The notes under the pieces: generated by a model
Told to the model about the DNA's origin: nothing
Databases searched by the model: none
What the model saw: only the letters and a program-made list of their open reading frames with translations
In this document: positions 7,389 through 15,792 of the stretch, in pieces
Numbering within the stretch: position 1 is the first letter of the stretch
Layout: the number at the start of each line of letters is the position of its first letter
Origin: Clostridia bacterium
GTDB taxonomy: Bacteria; Bacillota; Clostridia; Christensenellales; Aristaeellaceae
Assembly (NCBI GenBank): GCA_017522345.1
Contig: JAFWZN010000091.1
Coordinates: 1-64,000 of the forward strand
DNA length: 64,000 bases
Direction: 5' to 3'
Position numbers and translations under genes: made by a program

Positions 7389-9926
7389 TTATAAAGGAAC
7401 GTGAATCATATGCGTTCCGTGCGTCCATGTTTTGGTTTCGCCCATAAATTCCGCGCAGCAGGTGCAGCCGAAGGGCACGTCTACGTACAGATGCGCCTCG
7501 CCGTAGCGCTTGGTCCAGCGCACGCCTATTCTGCCAAAGCGCGTATCGACGCCCGCCTGACAGCTTAAGAGCTTTTCGGGCATGAAGGGCTTAACCGTGA
7601 AATGCTCATATCCCCCGTCCGTCGGATATACGCCTGCGATGTATTTATAAAGGAACGAGCCCGCAGCGCCGTACATGGGATGGTTGTGTGAATTCATGCC
7701 GGGATCTTTTTTGAGTTCGAACCGTTCCCATACAGTGGTTGCCTCGTGCTGGCGCATGAAGCCGAAGGAGGGATAATCCTCCTTGGTGAGGAGGACATAC
7801 GCATCGCCAATATAGCCGTACTCGGCAAGCATGTCCAAAAGATAGCGGGAGCAAAGGTTGCCGGTGGTAAAGGCGTAATTTGCGTTCACAAGATCATCGC
7901 GCATTTTCTTGGCAGCACGCGGCGCATCATTTTCGGGAATGACTCCAAGCCACAGTGAAAACGCCTGACACGCCATGGAGCCTGTCGCCATGATTGCATT
8001 TTCTGCATCATACCACTTTTGAAGCATGGCGTTTTTAACCCTTTCGGCAGTTTCAAGATGCTTTTTCGCTTCCTCATCCAACCCCAAAAGCTTCGCCATT
8101 TGCGAAAGCGTTTTCAAATTGAAATAGGAATAGCCCGTGGACATGAATTCGCCCGGCGTGACGCTGGATTTTGCGCCTTCCTCTCCGCCCTCGCACGCAT
8201 ACCCGGGGCCTGCCCAGTCGCCGTAGTAGCTGTAGTCAACGATATCGTCCTTGCTTCTTGAAAGAAGGTAATTTTCCCATGCGCAGTAGGCAGGATAGGC
8301 CTCGCGAATTGTTTCAAGATCCGCAAAGTGGAGATACGACTGCATGCCCGCGACCAGGAAGCTGGAGCACACCGGGTCCGCCGGGCGTGCGCCGAAGACA
8401 AAGGGGGCGGTGCAGGTAATTGCGCCGTCTTCCGACTGTGCGTCCATAATGTCGCGCACGATTTTTCTAAACATGCCTGCGCAGTTAAAATTATACGGCG
8501 TTTCCTCAAAGCGCACCGTCGCGTCGTTCATCCAGCCCATGCGCTCGTCTCTCTGGGGGCAGTCGGTGAGGATGGAATGCATGTTGTCGCGCTCGGTCAT
8601 CAGAATCTGCTTCTGAAGGGCGTTTAGGTGCGCGTTTCCAGACACAAAGAAGCTGTCCGATTCAAGATCGGTGTGCAGAAGCACAGCCTCGATATTGTCA
8701 TAATCCACATCATAGCCTTCAACGCTTACGTACCTGAAGCCGTGATAGGTGAATTCCGGCTGCCAGATAGAAACGTCTCTTTCGTCGCCGCTTGCGATGT
8801 AAACGTCCGAGCACTCGGCTTTTCTGAGGGGCGGCGTGTAAAGAAGGCCGTCTTCATTAAGCTCTTCGGCATGAACGATCCTGATTTTCTGGTTCTTTTT
8901 GAGGTTTTCGAGCTTCATCCGAATGACGCCGGATAGGTTCTGCCCGAAATCGACGATGGAAACGCCACTTTGGGGCTTGGAAATCGAAAGGGGCTTGTAT
9001 ACGCCCATTTTCTTAATGGGCGCAAGCGTCATAACGCGCATTTTGCCGCCGGGCGCGTCTGTAAGCATCGCAGGCGCAAAGCCTTCAAAGCCCGGTTTGT
9101 CCCAGCCAGCCGTTTCGCAGTTCGAGTCGTAAATTTCTCCGTCAAAAAGATTGGACCGAACGCTCGCGCCCACGCCTGCCTGCCACGCTTCGTCGGTGAA
9201 AATTTCTTCGGTTTCGCCGTCCTCATATTCAATATAGAGCATGAGCGAAAGCTGCCGTTTTCCAAAGAAACGCACGGGGATATTAAGATCCTTGATTATG
9301 CCGGCGAAGTTATCGCGCCAGCCGCCGCCCACGCGGACGGAAATAACGTTTGCGCCCGCGCACAGCGCTTTTTCCATTTCCGGGAAAAACACGTACTCCA
9401 CCGTTTTTGTGTAATCCGTGTGCGCGGGATCAAGGTATGCGTCTCCAATTTTCACGCCGTTTAGCGAAACCTCCTGATAGCCCAAGCCCGCGGCATACAT
9501 CCGCGCGTCTTTTACAGGCTTATCAATTAAGAACTCGCGTCTTAAGCACAAGGTCGCGCCGTCGGGCGCATCGCCCATTGTGATCCAGCCGGCTTTCCAT
9601 TCGGTTGAACCGATATAGAAATAAGTGCGCGCCTCGGCGCTTTCATTTCCGAGATCGTCTTTCATTATCAGTGAAACATCAATGCGCTTTCCTTCGGGAA
9701 GGCCTTCGCCTGAAATCGGCGCTTCCTGTTTTTGGCTTATTACGCATCCCGAATCGAACAGGATTTTCCCTTCACACGAAAGCGTCAGCCGATATTCCGT
9801 CTGAAACGCGCCGGGCGCATCCTTCGCGCCCCACGAAATTACGATTGCGCCGCCCTCGACCGTGCGCGTGCGCGCATCACCCTTGAGCAGTTTTCGGTTT
9901 ACGGATAATTTGACGGGCTGAAACAA
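7389..9926 (-). CDS. Alpha-L-rhamnosidase, GH78 family
   Basis: A protein of 845 residues without a signal peptide, so probably cytoplasmic. In order it shows an N-terminal fibronectin-like domain, a carbohydrate-binding-like domain (KDARMYAAGLGYQEVSLNG, with a GGGWRDNF motif), the (alpha/alpha)6 barrel and a C-terminal beta domain. The GH78 signature DCPQRDERMGWMND holds the acidic residues around the general acid. The family removes terminal alpha-L-rhamnose from plant glycosides such as rutin or from rhamnose polysaccharides. I placed the start at TTG 9926, 8 bases after GGAGG (9935-9939); the alternative TTG at 9941 overlaps that site. It is the first gene of the operon with the RpiB-like and flavodoxin genes. 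Confidence 0.92.
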   Translation of the reverse strand: MFQPVKLSVNRKLLKGDARTRTVEGGAIVISWGAKDAPGAFQTEYRLTLSCEGKILFDSGCVISQKQEAPISGEGLPEGKRIDVSLIMKDDLGNESAEARTYFYIGSTEWKAGWITMGDAPDGATLCLRREFLIDKPVKDARMYAAGLGYQEVSLNGVKIGDAYLDPAHTDYTKTVEYVFFPEMEKALCAGANVISVRVGGGWRDNFAGIIKDLNIPVRFFGKRQLSLMLYIEYEDGETEEIFTDEAWQAGVGASVRSNLFDGEIYDSNCETAGWDKPGFEGFAPAMLTDAPGGKMRVMTLAPIKKMGVYKPLSISKPQSGVSIVDFGQNLSGVIRMKLENLKKNQKIRIVHAEELNEDGLLYTPPLRKAECSDVYIASGDERDVSIWQPEFTYHGFRYVSVEGYDVDYDNIEAVLLHTDLESDSFFVSGNAHLNALQKQILMTERDNMHSILTDCPQRDERMGWMNDATVRFEETPYNFNCAGMFRKIVRDIMDAQSEDGAITCTAPFVFGARPADPVCSSFLVAGMQSYLHFADLETIREAYPAYCAWENYLLSRSKDDIVDYSYYGDWAGPGYACEGGEEGAKSSVTPGEFMSTGYSYFNLKTLSQMAKLLGLDEEAKKHLETAERVKNAMLQKWYDAENAIMATGSMACQAFSLWLGVIPENDAPRAAKKMRDDLVNANYAFTTGNLCSRYLLDMLAEYGYIGDAYVLLTKEDYPSFGFMRQHEATTVWERFELKKDPGMNSHNHPMYGAAGSFLYKYIAGVYPTDGGYEHFTVKPFMPEKLLSCQAGVDTRFGRIGVRWTKRYGEAHLYVDVPFGCTCCAEFMGETKTWTHGTHMIHVPL

Positions 9927-9981
9927 ATCTCTCGCCTCCAATACGCGGCATCAACCGCCGCCCAAACATTAAGAAACGCTC

Positions 9982-9997
9982 ATATGTTTAAACATAT
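9982..9997. promoter_or_regulatory. Palindromic operator at the rhamnosidase start site
   Basis: ATATGTTTAAACATAT is a perfect 16-bp palindrome overlapping the end of the -10 element and the expected transcription start of the rhamnosidase operon. The position fits a repressor site. No regulator gene lies next to it, so the protein that binds is unknown. Confidence 0.6.
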
Positions 9998-10024
9998 TAT
10001 AACATATATGTCCTTTGATAGCAA
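9996..10024 (-). promoter_or_regulatory. Promoter of the rhamnosidase operon
   Basis: On the minus strand TTGCTA (10019-10024), a 17-base spacer and TATAAT (9996-10001). The spacer itself contains the self-complementary ACATATATGT. Confidence 0.75.
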
Positions 10025-10490
10025 GAACGAAACGAAAAACCCGGCGTTTTACGCACAAAAAAAGATTCCCTCAGGAATCCGGCATCAGCATTATTCGTTT
10101 ATTCCCAAAAATGAAATGACCCTTGATTGCTTCATTTTGCGATCTTCCTCTTTCTTCACAAAGTCCGATCATCCGCAATCAAGGGTCATTTCTGTTGGAT
10201 CTTGATATCTAACATCTTTTTGTGTACCTCGCTTTCTTTGTATTGGACTTGCCCTTTTTTCCCGAATTCCAGCGATTCTCTTTTCTTTTAATCTTTCTTT
10301 TTCGGATTCTTTCATCCTTTTATGGAGAATCTCTTCGGTGGGGTTCGCCCGGAGGAAGTTTCCTTTCGTTCGGTGTCCTTCGCTCTTTGTGTTTACATTA
10401 TACGTCAGTTTATCTTATTTTGCAACCCGTAATTTTGTACAAATTTTCTTTATTTTACATTGTCTAAACAGTAGATTCTTAACGGATGAT
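10025..10490. other. Intergenic region between rhamnosidase and surE
   Basis: No credible gene is seen in these roughly 470 bases; the open frames are short, low-complexity (Phe/Ser-rich) and lack ribosome-binding sites. It contains a long perfect inverted repeat (10114-10191), listed separately, followed by T- and C-rich sequence on the plus strand. Confidence 0.6.
10114..10191. repeat. 17-bp perfect inverted repeat with 44-base loop
   Basis: AAATGACCCTTGATTGC (10114-10130) and its exact reverse complement (10175-10191) flank 44 bases. A 17-bp perfect match is far beyond chance. It could be the ends of a small non-coding mobile element, a protein-binding pair or a large RNA stem. There is no transposase and no obvious target-site duplication. 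Confidence 0.7.
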
Positions 10491-10491
10491 C

Positions 10492-10520
10492 TTGACGAAT
10501 AAAAAGGATTGTGCTATCAT
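10492..10520 (+). promoter_or_regulatory. surE promoter
   Basis: TTGACG (10492-10497), a 17-base spacer and TATCAT (10515-10520), with the start expected near 10527. Confidence 0.75.
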
Positions 10521-10529
10521 TATAGTGTT

Positions 10530-10557
10530 GGGCTCTAAATTCAGAGCCCTGTTTTTA
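10530..10557 (+). terminator. Terminator-like hairpin in the surE leader
   Basis: GGGCTCT and AGAGCCC form a 7-bp stem with a 6-base loop, followed by TGTTTTTA. It lies between the surE promoter and the surE ribosome-binding site, starting about 3 bases after the expected transcription start. It may attenuate surE or protect the 5' end of its mRNA. Confidence 0.6.
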
Positions 10558-10579
10558 TCAGAAATCTCGGAGGAAAGAT

Positions 10580-11335
10580 ATGCATATCCTTTTAACCAAT
10601 GACGACGGCATCCGCGCGGACGGCATTTTGCAATTGGCCGAGCTCGCGGTCAAAAATGGGCACCGCATAACCATCTGCGCCCCTGACAGCGAAAAAAGCG
10701 CCTGCAGCCACGCAATCAGCATCGTTAAGCCGCTTCACGCGAAGGAATCGACGCTTTTCGGCATGCGCGCCATCGCAGTGGACGGAACGCCCACGGACTG
10801 CGCCCGGCTCGGCGTGTTCCTTTTAAAGGACGACAAGCCCGACATCTGCATATCCGGCATTAATCGCGGTTCAAACCTCGGCGGCGCGTGCGTCTATTCC
10901 GGCACCGTCGGCGCAGCGATGGAGGCTTCCATGGCCGGATGTCCGGCGCTTGCAGCCAGCCTTCGCTCCTTCACGCAAACCGATTATGCAGCTGCCGCAC
11001 AAATCACGCTCAGAGTCGCCGAGTGGGCGCTTCGTCATCCTTTAAAACGCGGCGAGATCTACAATCTGAATATTCCTCCGCTTCCGCTTGAGAAAATCAA
11101 GGGCATAAAATCCACGCAGACGCTCGCGCCCGTATATCTCACCGAAGCCCGATACGAATCCTATAAAAGCGAATACAGCCACACCTATTTTTTCCTTTGC
11201 GACGGCGAAGAATCCTCCCCCTATCCCGAGGATTCGGACGACGTATTGAATCAGGACGGCTGGGCGACCGTATCCGCGCTCACTTGGGACATTGCCATCA
11301 AGCGCGACGTAGACAAAATTGACGAAAAATTCTAA
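10580..11335 (+). CDS. surE: 5'/3'-nucleotidase SurE
   Basis: A 251-residue protein with the SurE metal site at its start (LLTNDDGIRADG, Asp8-Asp9) and the matching loops SEKSACSHAIS and SGINRGSNLGGACVYSGTVGAAMEA that carry the Ser and Asn metal or phosphate ligands. SurE enzymes remove phosphate from nucleoside monophosphates and some other phosphoesters in the cytoplasm. The length is normal for the family. GGAGG lies 6 bases before the ATG. Its stop codon overlaps, by three bases, the stop of the convergent SPOR-like gene; no terminator lies between them. Confidence 0.95.
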   Translation: MHILLTNDDGIRADGILQLAELAVKNGHRITICAPDSEKSACSHAISIVKPLHAKESTLFGMRAIAVDGTPTDCARLGVFLLKDDKPDICISGINRGSNLGGACVYSGTVGAAMEASMAGCPALAASLRSFTQTDYAAAAQITLRVAEWALRHPLKRGEIYNLNIPPLPLEKIKGIKSTQTLAPVYLTEARYESYKSEYSHTYFFLCDGEESSPYPEDSDDVLNQDGWATVSALTWDIAIKRDVDKIDEKF

Positions 11336-12126
11336 GCATGGATTTTCCTTAAATGATTCATTCTTATCATTTCGTTGTCAATCAAAACATACTTGATCCG
11401 GGCGGAGAGCATCATCTCTCCGCCTTCGTTTTTTGTAAGGGACGACAGATCGTCCAGAAGATGAAGATACGCGCGAAAAATATCGTAAACCGCATTGTCG
11501 CCCGAAGCGGCAATCGCCCTTTTCGCTTCCGCTTTCCCGCCCGAAAGATCATAGCCCAAAACCGACAAAAGCACGCGCGCTTCCCGCTCGGAAAGCTCGC
11601 CCGCATCCAGTCGCAAGGAATAATCCGCAAGGCTTTTTTCAAACGCAGAAAACGCCGACAGGCAGAAGGAAAGCGCGTCGAGCGTTTCCTCCTCCGCCGT
11701 GACACGCAGTGTCGCGCCCTTTTGCGCAATCGGAAGAACGCTTGCCTCAATGCCGTTATCCAGAAGATGCGCCGTCATACGCTCGGCTTCTTCCCTTGAA
11801 AAATACACATTGCCGATCGAATACCATTTCCCGTCCTTCTCAAAAAGATACCCCGCCGCACCCCTCAGCATGTATCTTGCCGAGGAGATACGCGTGTTTT
11901 CGATACGATCGCCGTCTGTGAGCGCGACAAGATAGAATTCCAGATCTTCAAGCGCAATTTCTTTTGTTGCCTGCCGGACAGGCGACGCTGTTTTGTGAAC
12001 CGCCTTCTCCTTCTTAACGCCCGCGGTGGACAAGAAAAACACGATTGAAAACACCAGAAACGCAAGGACAAACGCCGGAAAAGACGCTCTTTTGCGCCGG
12101 ATTCTGATCCTCTTAAGCTCCGCCAC
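11332..12126 (-). CDS. Membrane-anchored SPOR-like domain protein
   Basis: A 264-residue protein with a basic cytoplasmic N-terminus (LKRIRIRRKRAS), one membrane helix (about residues 15-35) and an extracytoplasmic part. Residues about 60-125 look like a SPOR domain (FYLVALTDGDRIENTRISSA, then SREEAERMTAHLLDNGIEASVLP, the second repeat pattern), which binds denuded peptidoglycan at division or sporulation septa. The C-terminal half is helical with no recognised domain. The start is GTG 12126, 7 bases after GGAGG; upstream in-frame codons lack a site. It is divergent from the isomerase gene. Confidence 0.7.
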   Translation of the reverse strand: MAELKRIRIRRKRASFPAFVLAFLVFSIVFFLSTAGVKKEKAVHKTASPVRQATKEIALEDLEFYLVALTDGDRIENTRISSARYMLRGAAGYLFEKDGKWYSIGNVYFSREEAERMTAHLLDNGIEASVLPIAQKGATLRVTAEEETLDALSFCLSAFSAFEKSLADYSLRLDAGELSEREARVLLSVLGYDLSGGKAEAKRAIAASGDNAVYDIFRAYLHLLDDLSSLTKNEGGEMMLSARIKYVLIDNEMIRMNHLRKIHA

Positions 12127-12175
12127 ATTTCCGCCTCCGATGAAGTTATTTTTGATGAATAGCCCTATTTTTTCG

Positions 12176-12204
12176 TTGCGAACAGGTTCGTTATGCGGTA
12201 TAAT
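12176..12204 (+). promoter_or_regulatory. Promoter of the sugar isomerase-tadA operon
   Basis: TTGCGA (12176-12181), a 17-base spacer and TATAAT (12199-12204); GGAGG follows at 12224-12228, 7 bases before the start codon. Confidence 0.75.
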
Positions 12205-12235
12205 GGATATATCCAGTTTATGCGGAGGAAAAACC

Positions 12236-13021
12236 ATGAAGAACTTTGTTATCGGCGCGCAGCTTTATTCCGTGCGCAACCTCGCGCAGAATGCGGAGGA
12301 TTTAAAAAACACGCTTAAAAGCCTTAAGGAAATGGGCTACAACACCTGCCAGCTGTCCGGTCAGAGCCGCGAGATTCCCGACGAGGTCGTCCGCGAGATC
12401 CTGCTTGAAACCGGGATGACGCCCGTCGTCACGCACAACTCCATGGACGATTTTGATAAAAATCTGGACGCGCTCATTCGCCGCCATAAAATCTGGGGCG
12501 TAAAATACGCGGGTCTTGGCGCAATGAGCGCAGAATACAAAAAAAGCGCGGAAGGCTTTCAAAAATTCGCCGCGCACGTAAACGAAATCGCCAAAAAACT
12601 CGCAGGCGAGGGTCTTACCTTTGTATACCACAACCATGCCTTCGAGTTTGAACGCTTTGACGGCGTTCTCGGCATGGACATCCTGTTTGATTCCTTCTGC
12701 CCCGAAGCGCAATTTGAGCTGGACACCTATTGGGTTCAGGCGGGCGGCTGCGACCCCGTGGAATGGATTCGGAAGGTGGACGGGCGCATGGACGTCGGCC
12801 ACTTTAAGGACATGGCGGGCTGCAATGAAAACGGTCAGCATCATAAGATGACGCCCATCGGAAGCGGCAATCTGAATTGGGACAAGATCATCCGCGCCTG
12901 CGAGGAAACGGACGTTAAGTACATAGAGGTCGAGCAGGACAACGCTGCCGATATGCGCGATCCCCTCAGCCAGATGAAGTCCTCCATCGACTATTTAAAG
13001 ACGAAGGGCGTTCAGTTCTGA
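12236..13021 (+). CDS. Sugar phosphate isomerase/epimerase (xylose isomerase-like TIM barrel)
   Basis: A 261-residue single TIM-barrel protein of the IolE/AP-endonuclease-2 superfamily. It begins FVIGAQLYSVRNLAQNAEDL and carries the metal-ligand motifs of the family: YHNHAFEFER (about residue 130), ELDTYWVQAGG (about 165), VGHFKDM (about 190) and a Glu in YIEVEQDN near the end. Relatives isomerise or dehydrate keto-sugars or inosose; the substrate is not clear here. The ATG at 12236 is preceded by a good site; the longer open frame upstream lies before the promoter. Its stop overlaps the tadA start by one base. Confidence 0.85.
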   Translation: MKNFVIGAQLYSVRNLAQNAEDLKNTLKSLKEMGYNTCQLSGQSREIPDEVVREILLETGMTPVVTHNSMDDFDKNLDALIRRHKIWGVKYAGLGAMSAEYKKSAEGFQKFAAHVNEIAKKLAGEGLTFVYHNHAFEFERFDGVLGMDILFDSFCPEAQFELDTYWVQAGGCDPVEWIRKVDGRMDVGHFKDMAGCNENGQHHKMTPIGSGNLNWDKIIRACEETDVKYIEVEQDNAADMRDPLSQMKSSIDYLKTKGVQF

Positions 13022-13491
13022 TGTTCTCAAAAACCGATGAAAAAATGATGCGAATAGCGCTTGAAGAAGGGCGCACCGCACTACACGAAGGCGAAATCCC
13101 CGTGGGCGCCGTGCTCGCACACGGGGATGTTTTGGTTGCGCGCGCTCACAACACAAAAGAAAGCGCGTGCGACCCTACGGCGCATGCCGAAATCAACGCT
13201 TTGCGCTTGGCCGCCCAAAAAGCAGGCCGCTGGCGCCTCAGCGATCTTACCCTGTATGTGACGCTCGAACCCTGCCCGATGTGCGCGGGCGCAATCGCCA
13301 TGAGCGGCGTAAAAAGGCTCGTTTTCGGTGCATATGATAAACAATACGGCTGCGCAGGCAGCATTTACCGTTTGACGGAAGATCCCGTCTTTCCCAACTT
13401 CTGTCCCGCAGACGGCGGTCTGATGGAGGAGGAATGCGCCTCCTCTCTTCACGCATTCTGGAAAAATACCCGCAAAAAAACGGGAGATTAA
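13021..13491 (+). CDS. tadA: tRNA-specific adenosine deaminase TadA
   Basis: A 156-residue zinc deaminase with HAEINAL (His ligand and catalytic Glu) and LEPCPMCAGA (two Cys ligands), the standard TadA spacing. It converts adenosine-34 to inosine in the anticodon of tRNA-Arg. The ATG overlaps the last base of the upstream stop, showing coupling with the isomerase gene. The downstream gap does not hold an SRP RNA or dnaX, which often follow tadA in Firmicutes. Confidence 0.93.
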   Translation: MFSKTDEKMMRIALEEGRTALHEGEIPVGAVLAHGDVLVARAHNTKESACDPTAHAEINALRLAAQKAGRWRLSDLTLYVTLEPCPMCAGAIAMSGVKRLVFGAYDKQYGCAGSIYRLTEDPVFPNFCPADGGLMEEECASSLHAFWKNTRKKTGD

Positions 13492-13537
13492 AAGCGGCGC
13501 GTAAAATTTTCATACGGCGCATAGAATCAAATCAAAA

Positions 13538-13563
13538 TTGTCAAATACGTGATATACTAAAAT
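13538..13563 (+). promoter_or_regulatory. Candidate extended -10 promoter of the RNase J operon
   Basis: TGATATACT contains an extended -10 (TG-N-TATACT, 13553-13558), about 110 bases before the RNase J start. No good -35 stands at the right distance (TTGTCA at 13538 is too close), so this is tentative. Confidence 0.35.
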
Positions 13564-13671
13564 AAAGTGCGTTTCTTTTCGAACTGAACCGCGCGGGCGC
13601 TGCGCCGCACGGTAAAAATATTTTCATTATTTGAAACAAAACGACCCAACAAAAAAAGAAGGAGGTTAAAC

Positions 13672-15375
13672 ATGTCCAAAAAGCTCGTCCCTAATCAGGG
13701 GCGTAAAAAGCATGCGCAAAAGGGAGATCCGGATGCGCTTCGCATTATCCCTTTAGGCGGTCTAGGCGAAATCGGCAAGAATATGACGGCGTTTGAGTAT
13801 AAAGACGATATCATCATCGTGGATATCGGTTCGATCTTCCCCAGAGAAGATATGCCGGGGGTTGATCTGGTCATCCCCGATACCGCTTACCTTCAAATGA
13901 ACCGCGACCGCATTCGCGGCTACATGGTTACGCATGGCCATGAGGACCACATCGGCGCCGCGCCCTATGTTTTAAGAGAGATTCCCGCGCCTGTATATGC
14001 AACGCGTCTGACGTGCGCGCTGATTGAAAGCAAGCTCAAGGAGCATAAGCTTTTGGGCAGCATAAACGTAAATATCATAGAACCCGGCGACGTCGTGGAA
14101 GCCGGCGCATTTAAGGTAGAATTTATCCGCATGAGCCATTCCATCGCAGGCACCTGCGCGCTTGCGATCCATACGCCCATCGGCGTCGTGGTTCATACGG
14201 GCGACTTCAAGGTGGACTACACGCCCGTTGACGGACAGCTGATGGATTTTAACCGTCTGGCTGCGCTTGGATCCAAAGGCGTTCTTCTCCTGATGGCGGA
14301 CTCCACCAACGTTGAACGCCCCGGCTACACCATGAGCGAAAGAAAGGTCGGCGAGACCTTCAACAACGTTTTTGACCGCGCGCAGGGACGCATCATCATT
14401 GCGATGTTCGCAAGCAATGTCCACCGCATTCAGATGGTTGTCGACGCTGCCGTGCGCCACAATCGCCGCGTATGCCTGATCGGACGAAGCATGGTCAATG
14501 TTGCCAAGCTCAGCACGCAGCTCGGCTACATGAACGTGCCGGAAGGCTATCTGATCAACGCCGACGACATGAACCGCTATCCGGACGATCAGATCGTCGT
14601 TATTACAACCGGAAGTCAAGGCGAGCCCATGTCCGGCCTTTCCCGCATGGCGTTTCAGGAGCACAAAAAGCTGGAGATTCTCCCGGGCGACATGGTCATC
14701 GTATCGGCGACGCCCATTCCCGGCAACGAAAAAAGCGTATCGCGCGTGCTCAATCAGCTGGTAAAAACCGGCGCAGAGGTCATCTACGATGCGCTCGCCG
14801 AGGTACACGTTTCCGGCCACGCCCGTCAGGAAGAATTAAAGCTCATGCAGGCGCTCATCAAGCCCAGATTCTTTATCCCCGTGCACGGCGAATACAGGCA
14901 TCTGTATCACCACGCAAAGCTCGCCATGAACATGGGCGTTCCCGAAGAAAATGTGCTGATCCCGGACAACGGAACCGTCGTTGAAGTCACAAAAAACAGC
15001 ATGAAGGCGGTAGACGTCGTGCCCTCGGGCGCTGTGCTTATTGACGGTCTCGGTATCGGCGACGTCGGCGAAACCGTATTAAGAGACAGAAAGCACCTGT
15101 CCGAAGACGGTCTCATCATCGTTGTCATCGGTCTTGATCACGAGGACGGCACGCTCGTCAGCGGCCCGGACATCGTTTCCCGCGGCTTTGTATACGTAAA
15201 GGAGAACGAGGATATTATGGAAGGCGCGCGCGCCACCGTCCGCCGCATTCTGGACGCAAAGCTCTTCACCGGGATTTCCACCGGCGCGCTCAAGGACGTC
15301 ATCCGCGAAGCGCTGTCCCGCTACATTTACGACACCATCAAGCGCAATCCCATGATTCTGACGATCATCGTCTGA
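13672..15375 (+). CDS. rnj: Ribonuclease J
   Basis: A 567-residue protein with the beta-CASP metallo-beta-lactamase architecture: LGGLGEIGKNMTAFEY at the start, the metal site THGHEDHIGA (about residue 80), HTGDFKVDYTP, the beta-CASP domain, then SGHARQEELKLM and HGEYRHLYHHA. These match RNase J, the 5'-3' exonuclease and endonuclease central to mRNA decay and rRNA maturation in Firmicutes. The length is normal and the C-terminal domain is present. A strong AAGGAGG precedes the ATG. YlbF, linked to RNase Y function in Bacillus, follows, so this is an RNA-turnover neighbourhood. Confidence 0.95.
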   Translation: MSKKLVPNQGRKKHAQKGDPDALRIIPLGGLGEIGKNMTAFEYKDDIIIVDIGSIFPREDMPGVDLVIPDTAYLQMNRDRIRGYMVTHGHEDHIGAAPYVLREIPAPVYATRLTCALIESKLKEHKLLGSINVNIIEPGDVVEAGAFKVEFIRMSHSIAGTCALAIHTPIGVVVHTGDFKVDYTPVDGQLMDFNRLAALGSKGVLLLMADSTNVERPGYTMSERKVGETFNNVFDRAQGRIIIAMFASNVHRIQMVVDAAVRHNRRVCLIGRSMVNVAKLSTQLGYMNVPEGYLINADDMNRYPDDQIVVITTGSQGEPMSGLSRMAFQEHKKLEILPGDMVIVSATPIPGNEKSVSRVLNQLVKTGAEVIYDALAEVHVSGHARQEELKLMQALIKPRFFIPVHGEYRHLYHHAKLAMNMGVPEENVLIPDNGTVVEVTKNSMKAVDVVPSGAVLIDGLGIGDVGETVLRDRKHLSEDGLIIVVIGLDHEDGTLVSGPDIVSRGFVYVKENEDIMEGARATVRRILDAKLFTGISTGALKDVIREALSRYIYDTIKRNPMILTIIV

Positions 15376-15423
15376 TGGGTGAACCAAACAGCGCTTCTAT
15401 CCGTCCAAGAGAGGAAAATAACG

Positions 15424-15774
15424 ATGAATGTATACGATCTGGCACACAATTTGGCGCGCTCTATGAAGGAAACCGAGGAATATAAAGAGTTTGCCCGATT
15501 AAAAACGCTGGCCTATGAAGATTCAACCAACAAGGCGCTTTTGGACGAATACAAACGCCTGCAGTTCAAGATGCAGGCGCGCGCTGCGTCGGGTGAAAGC
15601 ATGGACGGCGAGGATATGCAGAAGATTCAGCGCATCGCGTCGCTTCTTCAGTTCAATCAGGATGCTTCTCAATACCTGATTGCCGAATTCCGCTTCCAGA
15701 AAATGCTGGCGGACATTTATAAAATCCTCGGCGACGTTGCCGGCATCGATATCGACGCGCTCACGCAGGCCTGA
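15424..15774 (+). CDS. YlbF/YmcA family protein
   Basis: A 116-residue, wholly helical protein of the YlbF/YmcA family (NVYDLAHNLARSMKETEEYKEFARLKTLAYED, then LDEYKRLQFKMQA). In Bacillus subtilis these proteins form the Y-complex that modulates RNase Y and affects competence and biofilm formation. I chose ATG 15424 with GAGAGG upstream rather than the longer frame from 15379. It lies between RNase J and mltG and appears co-transcribed with both. Confidence 0.82.
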   Translation: MNVYDLAHNLARSMKETEEYKEFARLKTLAYEDSTNKALLDEYKRLQFKMQARAASGESMDGEDMQKIQRIASLLQFNQDASQYLIAEFRFQKMLADIYKILGDVAGIDIDALTQA

Positions 15775-15792
15775 TCAATTCGGGGGGTAAAT

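Noticed and set aside
13492..13671. SRP RNA after tadA
   Set aside because: Firmicutes often have it here, but the conserved SRP loop sequence is not visible in these 180 bases.
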